Below the pieces are notes generated by a model that saw only the letters and a program-made list of their open reading frames with translations, was not told the DNA's origin and ran no database searches. Below are positions 8,852 to 17,509 of a DNA stretch of 64,000 nt, one piece after another (within the stretch, counting starts at the first letter, position 1; every line of letters begins with the position of its first letter). The DNA is from Cellvibrio sp. 79 (lineage in GTDB: Bacteria > Pseudomonadota > Gammaproteobacteria > Pseudomonadales > Cellvibrionaceae): contig MVDH01000003.1 in assembly GCA_003056245.1 (NCBI GenBank), forward strand, positions 907,957 through 971,956, read 5' to 3'. The translations under genes and the position numbers were made by a program.

Positions 8852-10315
8852 ATGATCCCAATACAAAAAACAATTCGCTTTATGTCTGCCTTGATTATTT
8901 TATTGTCGTTAATAATTGCCATGCTGCTCATCCCTAATTTTCATCTGTTCGATGAAACCCTATTACCGGAAATACAGGCAATGCCCCATTCGTCACCGGG
9001 CAGTAGGTCCAGCAATGGGCTGGTTTATGCGTACGGCATAGACGCCCCGGAGGGTGTTGCCCCCCACGCCGCTGGCGAAGAAATTATTGCGCTGATGCAA
9101 AACAAAGTGGCCACCGGCAAGTGGGGACCGCTCACCTTCAGTGAAACAGAAGCCATTTACAAGCAACGCAAAGTTGCTTCCTTTGAACCAAACGACTATA
9201 CCGCCATGCAGCCAAACTTTGCGCTGGAAAATGTCACGCCACCCTTAAAACAATCTCGCCCAAGCCGGCAAAAAAATGACTGGCAGCAAACATGGTGGCG
9301 CGATTACTCTTCCGCGCTGGATTGCAATTCTTTCGAGCGTAGCGATTGTTTTATACAGGTAAGTCGTCAGTTAAAAAGCATTCCGCTGCAAGATATGCGG
9401 CTGGTATTACGCTTACAGCGTTACCGTAAACTTATTCAATTCAATCAATACTCCGATGCTGTCGAAATGAAATTACCATCGCCGCTCGGTACCCCCATGG
9501 TCAATGGGCGAATTAATCTTGCGCAAGCCTATATTAATGATCCTACCAGCAGCTTCCTTATCACCTGGCAACAGGACACCAGCTTCTGGCTCAGGGTCTT
9601 GCGCGGCAGCCAGTCACTAATGAGCAAGCACACGGCAATCAGTGTCCTCAGGTACAATTTACAGAGCATCAACTCATTGATTAATGAACGACAACTCACT
9701 CCCGAGCAACAACAAACAATACGGCAACTATTATTACCACCGCAGAATCTTGACTTTGCACAAGCGTTGCGCACTGCACAACATCATTTTCAAGAGCTCG
9801 AAAATACCTGGGCATACATGGCGCACTCACCAACAAAAGTTCAATGGATTTATTGGCTTCGTCAGGATAACGCGAGCGCCAACGATTATTACCGTCGAAT
9901 CACCGCACCACTACTGCAATTAACACAATTAAAACCCGCTGACTTTGCTAGCGCCGCAAAAAAAATACAGCAAAAGGAACATATTGGATTCAGTTTAAGC
10001 CCCTATAATCTCGGGGAAAATTTTTTGCAGGAAAATCATCGCTCCTATCGTGATTTATTTATCTATTTATTAGCAGCTACAAACGACACGCTGGCGATTT
10101 ATCAAATGATCAATGTACAGCTGGATATTAAACAAAAACAGCCAGCCGATATTGCAGCATTTATCCGATCTGCCACACAACATGCCCCTTACACGAATGA
10201 AACGCTTAGCTACAGTGCTGAAACGGATGAGCTGGGCTTTCATTGTTTTAACAAACAGGATAATTGCACAATTAATTTACGCGACGAAAACACGATCAAC
10301 GAAACGGCTTACTAA
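8852..10315 (+). CDS. unknown protein with N-terminal membrane anchor
   Basis: I do not recognise a family. The 487-residue product has one hydrophobic N-terminal segment (about 12-29, [17 protein letters not shown]) that could be an uncleaved anchor or signal; the remainder looks soluble and extracytoplasmic. It has two close cysteines ([10 protein letters not shown], near 157-166) and two more near the C-terminus (HCFNKQDNC), which could pair in the periplasm. The middle is glutamine-rich and helical. AAGGA precedes the ATG with good spacing. It is transcribed away from the ToxR-like regulator, which suggests co-function, and overlaps the convergent glycosylase gene by 20 bases at its end. 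Confidence 0.75.
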   Translation: MIPIQKTIRFMSALIILLSLIIAMLLIPNFHLFDETLLPEIQAMPHSSPGSRSSNGLVYAYGIDAPEGVAPHAAGEEIIALMQNKVATGKWGPLTFSETEAIYKQRKVASFEPNDYTAMQPNFALENVTPPLKQSRPSRQKNDWQQTWWRDYSSALDCNSFERSDCFIQVSRQLKSIPLQDMRLVLRLQRYRKLIQFNQYSDAVEMKLPSPLGTPMVNGRINLAQAYINDPTSSFLITWQQDTSFWLRVLRGSQSLMSKHTAISVLRYNLQSINSLINERQLTPEQQQTIRQLLLPPQNLDFAQALRTAQHHFQELENTWAYMAHSPTKVQWIYWLRQDNASANDYYRRITAPLLQLTQLKPADFASAAKKIQQKEHIGFSLSPYNLGENFLQENHRSYRDLFIYLLAATNDTLAIYQMINVQLDIKQKQPADIAAFIRSATQHAPYTNETLSYSAETDELGFHCFNKQDNCTINLRDENTINETAY

Positions 10316-10862
10316 GAAATGAGGACCCCGCCAAACCAAAACGCCAAGGCAAATCCATTGCTTTGGAAATTCCAATGCGTGGGCCGCGAACGACATCGAC
10401 AGGCGCGATAGCGGGTAATAATTTGAATGGTTTTTGGGCAAGGGAACGCCCGTTAAATGCATGTACGATCTCCAGCGCTTGCCCTACTCGCCCCGGACCG
10501 GAGCATAATAATTTTTCTGCTTCGACACCACGGCGCTCACGCATGATTTCCAAGCCATGGGTTGGCTGTATGGCGCGAATCAAAATTCCCGCTCCATGCC
10601 CTTCTGGCGAACATACAAAATTCAAACACCAGTGAATTCCGTAGGAACGATAAACATAAGCTCGCCCCGGCGGGCCAAACATGGAAGCATTGCGCACACT
10701 GGGGCCGGAGAATGTATGCGATGCTGGCTCTGCCTGATCATAAGCTTCCACTTCAACAATAATTCCGCCCACGCCATTTACAAAAAACTGCGCACCAATT
10801 AATTGCGGCGCGACTTCATGGGAGGGAGCAGAAAAATCTATTATGGAAAAGATATCTTTCAT
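10296..10862 (-). CDS. DNA-3-methyladenine glycosylase (AAG/MPG type)
   Basis: It belongs to the AAG/MPG family, which excises alkylated purines such as 3-methyladenine and hypoxanthine. Seen here are the active-site segment [18 protein letters not shown] (the acidic residue of VEAY being catalytic in the family), the [20 protein letters not shown] stretch and GSVL-like [11 protein letters not shown]. The length of 188 is typical. Its ATG overlaps the stop of the upstream 312-codon gene in an ATGA, so it is the last gene of the lipid-type operon and is probably translated by coupling. A DNA repair enzyme in this position is unexpected; it may simply ride along. Confidence 0.9.
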   Translation of the reverse strand: MKDIFSIIDFSAPSHEVAPQLIGAQFFVNGVGGIIVEVEAYDQAEPASHTFSGPSVRNASMFGPPGRAYVYRSYGIHWCLNFVCSPEGHGAGILIRAIQPTHGLEIMRERRGVEAEKLLCSGPGRVGQALEIVHAFNGRSLAQKPFKLLPAIAPVDVVRGPRIGISKAMDLPWRFGLAGSSFLSKPFR

Positions 10863-11797
10863 TGGGGTCCAGTTTCATCAGCCACTACAGATGCTTTGTT
10901 AACCGCATAATCCGGCGTATGGTGCTCGGCTTGCGCCCTTTTCAAATCCATTAAGAGCGCGTGTAACATTTCCGTCGAAAGACCGTGCAACACTAATCTG
11001 TAGCCCGCGCGCAAAGTACTCATTGGCACTAATGGATGTTTATTATTCAGCAGCACCAAATGTTGCGGTGAATTTAAAATCGTTGCCACGTACAAACCTA
11101 TCGTTTCATCTAACTGCAAGGAATTGGACGCACGCCAGAAATCATTATCGGTGAGAAATAATTGATAGGTCGGGGTAAACATTTCAATTGCCGTCTGCAG
11201 GTCAATGCCATTCAATATTCCTCTTGGCATTGATTCCAATGTCACTTCCGGTTCCTTAATCATACTGAAATCAGGATTAGCCACAGGACCCAATTTTTGA
11301 TTAGCATCGCGCAGTGCTTTACCCAAGCGAATAACAAAGTTAAACAAATTTAAATCGTGCTTTAAAAACAATTCATCTTTTAACTCATCCAGATTCATCG
11401 GTTTCAGCGGCGATGTTTCTACCTTAACGGGCGAATTCGCTGCAATAAATTCCAGTATCTGCGCTCCCATATGAAAGTGACGCAGCACCAGCCAATTGGC
11501 TTCAGGGCGCACGCAATATTTCAACCCGGTGGCGAGAATCCAGTGCAGCAATTTGGAGGCAGCCCAATTGCGCGGCACAACGACTTTCACAATCTGGATC
11601 AACACAATAAAAGTGCGCGCAACTGGTCGCACAAATGGTAATAAAAATTGGCGCGATGGCGTTTCCGAATCTGCCAGCCAGGCTTTCTTGACGTGATCCG
11701 GTAACGGCGTACTTTGATCGAGATACAACGCCAACCAGGGGTTTGGATCGCGCGGATCAAATTCCTGCGCTAAAAATTTGGGCGTTTTTTCCATCAT
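10859..11797 (-). CDS. unknown protein of the ketosynthase/desaturase operon
   Basis: I do not recognise the family. The 312-residue protein has no obvious signal peptide. It contains a hydrophobic stretch near 62-75 ([14 protein letters not shown]) and a second amphipathic one ([17 protein letters not shown]) that may lie on the membrane surface. There is a histidine pair HFHMGAQ near 107. Position is its main clue: it lies 14 bases after the ketosynthase fusion and overlaps the glycosylase start by 4 bases, so it belongs to the same transcript. It could handle the lipid product or substrate, but nothing in the sequence proves it. Confidence 0.7.
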   Translation of the reverse strand: MMEKTPKFLAQEFDPRDPNPWLALYLDQSTPLPDHVKKAWLADSETPSRQFLLPFVRPVARTFIVLIQIVKVVVPRNWAASKLLHWILATGLKYCVRPEANWLVLRHFHMGAQILEFIAANSPVKVETSPLKPMNLDELKDELFLKHDLNLFNFVIRLGKALRDANQKLGPVANPDFSMIKEPEVTLESMPRGILNGIDLQTAIEMFTPTYQLFLTDNDFWRASNSLQLDETIGLYVATILNSPQHLVLLNNKHPLVPMSTLRAGYRLVLHGLSTEMLHALLMDLKRAQAEHHTPDYAVNKASVVADETGPQ

Positions 11798-11811
11798 AAA
11801 ATATCCAGAAA

Positions 11812-13686
11812 TTATGCTTCCACAATATGTTCAAACTGCATCAGATATAATTGCGCCGTGCGTTTTGCCGTGGCAAGAATTGTATTTACTGCTTTGGAAT
11901 CTTTTGCCAATACCAATTCCACAGCGGACAACCAACGCGCCAGATGGTGTTCATCGTTAGCGCCGTGATACTCCAGAAACCGAAATGCGCTTGCCGGCAA
12001 ATCAACCTGTTTGCGCAACAACGGCAGCAACGCAGGCACAATACGCTGGCCGGTACCCTCAATAATATAAATTGCACCCAATAAACCCAACGGATTTTTT
12101 GTTGCCGCCAATGCGTGCAGATAAGTATTTAATGCTTCACCACCGGGGTTACGCTGCAAATTATCCAATGCTTCTGTGCCGCCAGCACTGAGATAATCCT
12201 CATATAAAATTTTAAAATCGTTTTGTTCTTCACCCGCGTGCGTACTAATTAAATCTGCCAGTTCGGAATATTCATCACTAAGGGATGCAACCGCTTCGCG
12301 CATCCACTTACTGCCCTCGCGTACTTGAGGTACCCACTGCGCCGTCCAGCTACGATAATCCGCCACATCAAATTGATTGCTAACCAATTTATGAATCACC
12401 GGGCTGCGCCAGACTTGTGAGCGATAGTCATGCCAAACACCCGCTAATGACTGCAATAATTGCTGTAAATGTTGCGGGGCAGATTGCGGATCATGAGGGG
12501 GAGCAATAGGAACCTCCTGTTGTACTGGAGTAGCAACAACATTTTTCACGCTTATTGCTGCATCAGCCGCTTCAACTTCCAGCAACATATAGGCAGCAGT
12601 CATACGGCCAGACTCCGGAATAAAACAAAATATTTTTTCGCCGGGTTTTAGCGTATGGGTTTCAAGAAACTCTGCCAGCATGATAAAAATTGACGCTGAA
12701 CCGGTGTTTCCGCGTGTCGTTAAGTTGCTATACCAACGCTCGCGCGGAATACTTAATCCCGCTTTGGCTAATAATTCTTCTACAACGGGAATAAAACGAT
12801 TGGATGAATAATGGCAAAGGAAATGATCAATCTCGCTGGAATGAACCCAACCCTCTTGCACCAGCTTCACATATTCGTGGATGCTCACATCAAATAAGTG
12901 TGGCAATAGACGAATATCTTGTCGCAACGCCAACGCACCTTCTGCTTCCGCCTCACTGGAGGATGGAAAATCCAGAAACGATTTGCTGCGGTCTTCCGTT
13001 AGCCCAAGCTGCATGCAAACCGGATAATCGCCCGCAAAACTTTTTTGATGAACCCAATTTACTTTTAAACGTAGTCCATTTTTTTCTTGCGGATTATCCG
13101 TCAATAACAACGCGCCAGCGCCATCGGATAACATCCAGCGTAAAAAGTGCGCATCGAAATCACTTTGATAACCGCGCGGAGCGAAACGGCTTTTTTTGAA
13201 AATGCGCGACGGCATTTCGGCAGCAGCGACCACGGCGTGCTGATGCGCACCCAGCTCAATTGACTGCGCCGCATAATTAAGTGCGCCAATACCTGATGCA
13301 CAAACACCCAAACTCGATAACGTTTCCATTGGCCGCGCACCCAACTCACCTTGCACCATCGCCGCAAAACCCGGAATCAATGCATCACTGCCCGTTGAAC
13401 CCATAGTCAACAAACTAACATCGTTCAATGCAATATTGGTGCGCCGCAAACAATCTTCAATTGCATTTGCCGTGAGGCGTGCATGGGTTATTGCCGTTAC
13501 ACCGTTTTTATCAAGCGCATAATAACGCTGCTGAATTCCGTTCTCAGCGAGGATTTTGTTTTTAATTCGCAGCGAAATACGATTAATAGGGGCGATGTAA
13601 TCATCCATTGCCTCATTATCAACGGGCAATCCAGGCAAATGATAACCGGCGGCCTGAATATAAACACGATTAAAACGAGTGGGCAT
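11812..13686 (-). CDS. ketosynthase III - heme-oxygenase-like di-iron oxidase fusion
   Basis: Residues 1 to about 375 are a beta-ketoacyl synthase III fold resembling the FabH and StlD/DarB families. The Cys-His-Asn triad is intact: Cys129 in GVCASGIGAL, His292 in FLCHYSSNR and Asn327 in TRGNTGSAS. After a proline/glutamine linker (about 385-405), residues 406-624 form a helical domain of the heme-oxygenase/TenA-like type. Likely metal ligands are His483 with Glu486/487 (HAGEE), Glu543 (YIIEGTG) and His574-x3-Asp578-x2-His581; the last spacing matches that of di-iron HO-like oxidases such as CADD. By inference, one domain would make or load a beta-keto or condensed acyl chain and the other oxidise or cleave it. 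AAGGA is well spaced before the ATG. The operon has desaturase and hydroxylase genes upstream. Substrate unknown. Confidence 0.85.
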   Translation of the reverse strand: MPTRFNRVYIQAAGYHLPGLPVDNEAMDDYIAPINRISLRIKNKILAENGIQQRYYALDKNGVTAITHARLTANAIEDCLRRTNIALNDVSLLTMGSTGSDALIPGFAAMVQGELGARPMETLSSLGVCASGIGALNYAAQSIELGAHQHAVVAAAEMPSRIFKKSRFAPRGYQSDFDAHFLRWMLSDGAGALLLTDNPQEKNGLRLKVNWVHQKSFAGDYPVCMQLGLTEDRSKSFLDFPSSSEAEAEGALALRQDIRLLPHLFDVSIHEYVKLVQEGWVHSSEIDHFLCHYSSNRFIPVVEELLAKAGLSIPRERWYSNLTTRGNTGSASIFIMLAEFLETHTLKPGEKIFCFIPESGRMTAAYMLLEVEAADAAISVKNVVATPVQQEVPIAPPHDPQSAPQHLQQLLQSLAGVWHDYRSQVWRSPVIHKLVSNQFDVADYRSWTAQWVPQVREGSKWMREAVASLSDEYSELADLISTHAGEEQNDFKILYEDYLSAGGTEALDNLQRNPGGEALNTYLHALAATKNPLGLLGAIYIIEGTGQRIVPALLPLLRKQVDLPASAFRFLEYHGANDEHHLARWLSAVELVLAKDSKAVNTILATAKRTAQLYLMQFEHIVEA

Positions 13687-13689
13687 AAA

Positions 13690-14553
13690 TTAGTCCTTAA
13701 GGTGGAGCGAGCGGCTACGCCAGCGCGCATGCAATAATCCCAAACAATAGGTGCGCAACATATAACGCAATAATCCCGGCTCATTCAAGCGCGGATCGAT
13801 TAGCGGGCGATATTTCTCGTGCAGCGAAGACAGCTCTGACCAATGCGCACGCGGGTGGTGATGGTGTGCAGTATGTAAACCAATATTAAATAACAATGGA
13901 TTTACCAAACCATAAAAATTACGTGCAAAATTTATCGTCGCACCACTTCCGTCAGCATGGGCGTGCTGCAAATAATTCGTTGCCAATAACCAATGCAGTC
14001 CGTGTAGTTGTGGAATCAGCACCAATATTAACCAGCTTTTCCAATCCAGCCATGCCAAACATCCCCATAACAGCAACACCAAAAAATATTGCGCAAGCAC
14101 GTAGTAAAAATAGGCACGGCGAAAACGGTATAAGCGTTTCATCCAGCAAATAAACAGCGGATACAACACATACGTTGCCTGAAAAGGGTGTAACAAATAT
14201 CCCAATAAATGATTGGTATCACCGCGCGCGCCAGGAAATGAAAAACGATAGGTTCGCGCAACATCGTGCTCACCATGCTTATGACGATGGTGATTGGCTA
14301 TGTGGGCAGGATAAAACACAAAGGTCGGATGACCTTGCAACAGACCAATCCACAAATCGGTAACGCGATTCAACACGCGGGATCGCCACATGCGAAGATG
14401 CGCGTGGTTGTGGTGAATCACCCCCACACCCAGAGTTAAAAACAATTCCAGTAAATAAAGCGGCCAATGAAAACCATTCCGCCATTGCCAGATAACGACC
14501 GCCGGCAATAACAATAAATAGAAAACACTTTGCCAATCCCGCCAGTTGCGCAT
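13690..14553 (-). CDS. membrane fatty-acid desaturase-like di-iron enzyme
   Basis: It is an integral membrane protein of 287 residues with the histidine clusters of the membrane fatty-acid desaturase superfamily: HHNHAH near 47, HIANHHRHKH near 83, QHAHAD in the middle and HTAHHHHPRAHW near 225. Hydrophobic helices alternate with these clusters. Members insert double bonds, hydroxylate or (UndB type) decarboxylate acyl chains; the sequence does not show which. The stop is 3 bases before the ketosynthase fusion start and the gene lies 5 bases after the hydroxylase stop, so the three are one tight operon. Desaturation of the ketosynthase's substrate or product is an inference. Confidence 0.88.
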   Translation of the reverse strand: MRNWRDWQSVFYLLLLPAVVIWQWRNGFHWPLYLLELFLTLGVGVIHHNHAHLRMWRSRVLNRVTDLWIGLLQGHPTFVFYPAHIANHHRHKHGEHDVARTYRFSFPGARGDTNHLLGYLLHPFQATYVLYPLFICWMKRLYRFRRAYFYYVLAQYFLVLLLWGCLAWLDWKSWLILVLIPQLHGLHWLLATNYLQHAHADGSGATINFARNFYGLVNPLLFNIGLHTAHHHHPRAHWSELSSLHEKYRPLIDPRLNEPGLLRYMLRTYCLGLLHARWRSRSLHLKD

Positions 14554-14558
14554 AAAAA

Positions 14559-15311
14559 CTAACGCACTCGCCAGCGATTGATTTGTTTATCTGCCGCATC
14601 GGCAGGTAATGCAGTTTTAAAAATCCAATCCATAAATGGAAACATAAAACCGTAATTGCCGTTGAAGCAGGCATGATGCAAATGATGGCGCCGCGCTCCG
14701 TTAAAAATAACGCGCGGCGAACGGGGATTAAAATCAAAATTGGAATGGCCGATGCTATTGAACAACAAACTAAACAAGGGCACTGAAAAAAGCGCATAGA
14801 CACTAAAATCATGCATTACCATCGGCAACAAAATTACATTGCCCAACATCAACGCCTCCACTGGGTGAAATGCATAAGTGGACCAGGGAGTTGTGACTAC
14901 TGAACGATGATGCGGCAAATGAAACTGCCGCAACCAACGCGTATGCAGCAACCAATGGTTGAGATAGAAATGGATTTCATTCCAGATAACCAGTACAAAA
15001 ATTTCAAGCGCAATTTGCCAACCGGAAGGGTTAACCGCTAATCGCGCCCAACCAAGCTGCAATAATCCCCAAGGGAAAACCATCCCTATTCCAAAAATAG
15101 CAATGGAGCTGGCTGACAGTAATAATTCACGCTGCAATTGCCCCTGTCCCAGCGGGCGAGGATCGAGCCTGCAACCGATATGCAAGCGCGGTAGCAATTG
15201 CCGGGTAAAAAATACATTCAATGCGCCGAACATTAAATAAATACCGCCAAAAAACGCCAGGCCTACGGCGGCGATTTCCCACGCGGCACAATCTAAAATA
15301 AATTCTCGCAT
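14559..15311 (-). CDS. sterol desaturase / fatty-acid hydroxylase family protein
   Basis: It carries the FA-hydroxylase histidine pattern in order: HFYLNHWLLHT, FHLPHHRS, a mid-chain H in SIGHSNFDFN and RRHHLHHACFNGNYG. Hydrophobic helices lie on both sides. Enzymes of this family use a membrane di-iron site to hydroxylate or desaturate lipids. The frame is open from a TTG at 15344. I chose the ATG at 15311 (250 aa) because GGAAG stands 8 bases before it. It lies second in the operon, between a small membrane protein and the desaturase. Confidence 0.87.
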   Translation of the reverse strand: MREFILDCAAWEIAAVGLAFFGGIYLMFGALNVFFTRQLLPRLHIGCRLDPRPLGQGQLQRELLLSASSIAIFGIGMVFPWGLLQLGWARLAVNPSGWQIALEIFVLVIWNEIHFYLNHWLLHTRWLRQFHLPHHRSVVTTPWSTYAFHPVEALMLGNVILLPMVMHDFSVYALFSVPLFSLLFNSIGHSNFDFNPRSPRVIFNGARRHHLHHACFNGNYGFMFPFMDWIFKTALPADAADKQINRWRVR

Positions 15312-15371
15312 ACTAAAGCTTCCACTTATGCACCACGATAGCAACTAGCCACCATCCGTTGGAGCCATTGT

Positions 15372-15770
15372 TTACTGCCAGAAACTGCGCCACAGATAAC
15401 GGATAAACAAAAATCCACCCGACAACACATGGCCTATCAAAAACATAAATCCACTAAACATAACCGCCGCCGCTGAATCGCTATACTGATCAATACGCAA
15501 AATGTGCGTTCGGAAATGAAACCCCAGGAGGTAAAAGGGCAATCCCAAAATAAAACTTTGTAGCCAAATACTCCAAAAAGAATCCGCAAAGTAAGCCAGA
15601 AATGGATTGATGAAAAGCAACATCGACACCATCACATCCCAGCCTTGGGCCTCATTGTGACGGGAGACCAGTTTCAACGTAATTGCTTTAACGCTCGATA
15701 TAAGCAGCAACGCAACATGCCACGACAAGGGCGAGAAGATAATATCGTTTAACAATAATTCTTTATTCAT
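15372..15770 (-). CDS. small polytopic membrane protein, unknown
   Basis: A 132-residue protein with about three to four hydrophobic segments (WHVALLLISSVKAITL, MVSMLLFINPFLAYFA, WLQSFILGLPFYLLGF, AAVMFSGFMFLIGHVLSGGFL) and an Arg/His-rich loop between the last two. I do not recognise the family. It is the first gene of the presumed lipid operon: the next start lies 60 bases downstream on the same strand, and the terminator of the DUF2167 gene lies upstream. It may be a membrane partner of the desaturases. Confidence 0.68.
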   Translation of the reverse strand: MNKELLLNDIIFSPLSWHVALLLISSVKAITLKLVSRHNEAQGWDVMVSMLLFINPFLAYFADSFWSIWLQSFILGLPFYLLGFHFRTHILRIDQYSDSAAAVMFSGFMFLIGHVLSGGFLFIRYLWRSFWQ

Positions 15771-15830
15771 ACGATTACGTTTACTTTTTCACGTCCCTAA
15801 ATAAAACGCCCCGGAATAAATTCCCTAAAT

Positions 15831-15862
15831 AAAAAGCCGAACCTTGTGTGATTCGGCTTTTT
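15831..15862 (-). terminator. rho-independent terminator after the DUF2167 gene
   Basis: AAAAAGCCGAA and TTCGGCTTTTT form a perfect stem around a 10-base loop with a T run, 28 bases past the stop. It insulates the DUF2167 gene from the lipid operon that begins just beyond. Confidence 0.85.
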
Positions 15863-15889
15863 AACTAACCACAGCAATAGAATCTGGAA

Positions 15890-16792
15890 TTAGTTGTTTG
15901 ACTTACGCCCCAATAACTTTCCAATAAGTCCAAACAAAGCCACTGCGCCGATAATAATGAACTTTTTAAACGCAATAAAGAACGCCGCTATCTTGGCAAA
16001 AAAACCCATTTTTGCCGCAACCCCGCCAGCCACCAATGCTGCCAAACCGTATTCCGCAACATGGTCTGTTTCTGCATTAAAGTCCTGATAGCGATTGCCA
16101 TCGGTAAATTCCGTAACGGCCAACAGTTCTGGCATTTGCGCTTTTACCGTCGATATTTGATTCATCCCGGCCACGGCATTCAACACCAGCACACCTTTAC
16201 GACCAAGAATACGAATGTTGTAATTCAACGAATTTTCTTCGGCATTGTCAGTAGAAAATTCTTTTGCCCAATAATATTTATGCGTGTTTTTGTCGTAGTG
16301 AGGCGGCTCAGCCCAACCGACCAACAACATAGAACCGTAGCCTTGCTTTTTGCGCTCTTCGTTAACAGCGACAGATTCTTCTTTCATATCACCCAGTAAT
16401 TCCGAGTAATCAATACTGTCTGCATCTTCGTCGCTAACGTAACCATCTTCATCATAAGTAATCACAACACCCCAGCCATTTTCTGCCAGAGGGCTCACGC
16501 TCACAGGAATAATCATCCCCAGGGTTTCATTTCCCGGTGGGTTACCCCAGGCATCAACCAACAATTTTTCAGTGCTTTCAGGTGATAAATACTGAAAACC
16601 TTCTTTTAATTGAATAGTTGCAACCTTATTTGGAAGAGTAATATTTCCCGATTGAGGTTTTAGCGATTGCAGAAACTCTTCTGCGCTGATTTGGGGTTCA
16701 GTCGCAGCCGCAGGGGCCTCTTGGGCAGACAGGGTAATACTGAATAATGCAAGGACGGAAATGAACAGATACTTGATCGATAGATGTTTCAT
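15890..16792 (-). CDS. DUF2167 membrane-anchored protein
   Basis: The 300-residue product starts with a signal peptide (KYLFISVLALFSITLSAQE). The body is the DUF2167 fold: VATIQLKEGFQYLSPEST, LVDAWGNPP, GMIIPVS...WGVVITYDEDGYVSDEDAD and LLVGWAEPPHYDKNTHKYYWAKE. The C-terminus has two hydrophobic segments (GLAALVAGGVAAKMGFFAK and FIIIGAVALFGLIGKLLG) ending in a basic tail, so it is anchored in the inner membrane with the domain outside. Function is unknown for the family. GGAAG precedes the ATG at 7 bases. It is a single-gene unit with its own terminator. Confidence 0.88.
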   Translation of the reverse strand: MKHLSIKYLFISVLALFSITLSAQEAPAAATEPQISAEEFLQSLKPQSGNITLPNKVATIQLKEGFQYLSPESTEKLLVDAWGNPPGNETLGMIIPVSVSPLAENGWGVVITYDEDGYVSDEDADSIDYSELLGDMKEESVAVNEERKKQGYGSMLLVGWAEPPHYDKNTHKYYWAKEFSTDNAEENSLNYNIRILGRKGVLVLNAVAGMNQISTVKAQMPELLAVTEFTDGNRYQDFNAETDHVAEYGLAALVAGGVAAKMGFFAKIAAFFIAFKKFIIIGAVALFGLIGKLLGRKSNN

Positions 16793-16956
16793 AGGAAAGC
16801 TTCCATGTTTAATTAGAATTGATAACGCTGGTTCGTTATTTGTTTAGCGCGCCCAATATTAACATTTGATGCAAAAATAGACGACAGCATTGGTAGTTTT
16901 TTCTTATATAACCAAATGCGCGAGTTATCCCGAGCGCCAATAAAAACAGAGTGAAT

Positions 16957-16993
16957 AAAAAAGCCGATGTCTGTTACAAGCATCGGCTTTTTA
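16957..16993 (-). terminator. rho-independent terminator after ilvH
   Basis: AAAAGCCGATG and CATCGGCTTTT pair around an 11-base loop, with A and T runs outside, 24 bases past the ilvH stop. Confidence 0.85.
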
Positions 16994-17016
16994 TTATTAC
17001 GAATGTTATCGCTGGA

Positions 17017-17508
17017 TTACAAACTCAACACCTTCTCACCACGCGAAATACCACACACACCCGTGCGCACTACTTCGATAATGGCCGCATCACCAACGGC
17101 TTGCAAAAATGCATCGAGCTTGTCGCTCGCGCCGGTGATCTGGATGGTGTAGAGCGTGCTGGTTACATCCACGATTTGGCCGCGGAAAATATCCACGCAA
17201 CGTTTTACTTCTGCGCGTTGTGCACCAGACGCTTTGACTTTGATCAGCATTAATTCGCGTTCGATATGCGAACCTTCGGTCAAATCAACCAGTTTTACCA
17301 CATCAATTAATTTATTGAGGTGTTTGGTGATTTGCTCGATTTTATGATCATCACCAATCGTTGTCAGCGTTAAGCGCGAAAGGGTTGGATCTTCCGTCGG
17401 CGCAACAGTGAGTGATTCAATGTTGTAACCGCGTTGGGAGAACAAACCAACAACACGCGAGAGTGCACCGGGAGCGTTTTCCAGGAGAACAGAAATAATA
17501 CGTCTCAT
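17017..17508 (-). CDS. ilvH: acetolactate synthase small (regulatory) subunit
   Basis: This is the regulatory subunit that binds valine and stimulates the large subunit IlvI, the first common enzyme of branched-chain amino acid synthesis. The N-terminal ACT domain is clear (MRRIISVLLENAPGALSRVV, GLFSQRGYNIESLTVAPTED), and the C-terminal domain contains ELMLIKV and RGQIVDV. The length, 163, is normal. It begins 1 base after the ilvI stop, so it is co-transcribed and probably co-translated with it. A terminator follows directly, so the ilvIH transcript ends here and does not run on to ilvC as it can in Pseudomonas. Confidence 0.97.
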   Translation of the reverse strand: MRRIISVLLENAPGALSRVVGLFSQRGYNIESLTVAPTEDPTLSRLTLTTIGDDHKIEQITKHLNKLIDVVKLVDLTEGSHIERELMLIKVKASGAQRAEVKRCVDIFRGQIVDVTSTLYTIQITGASDKLDAFLQAVGDAAIIEVVRTGVCGISRGEKVLSL

Positions 17509-17509
17509 C

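Noticed and set aside
8601-8855. 84-codon plus-strand frame in the regulator/unknown gap
   Set aside because: It overlaps the start of the ToxR-like gene on the other strand and the start of the next gene. It has no recognisable motif.
14279-14812. 177-codon minus-strand frame over the desaturase/hydroxylase junction
   Set aside because: It is an alternate frame of two genes that both carry complete histidine clusters in their own frames.
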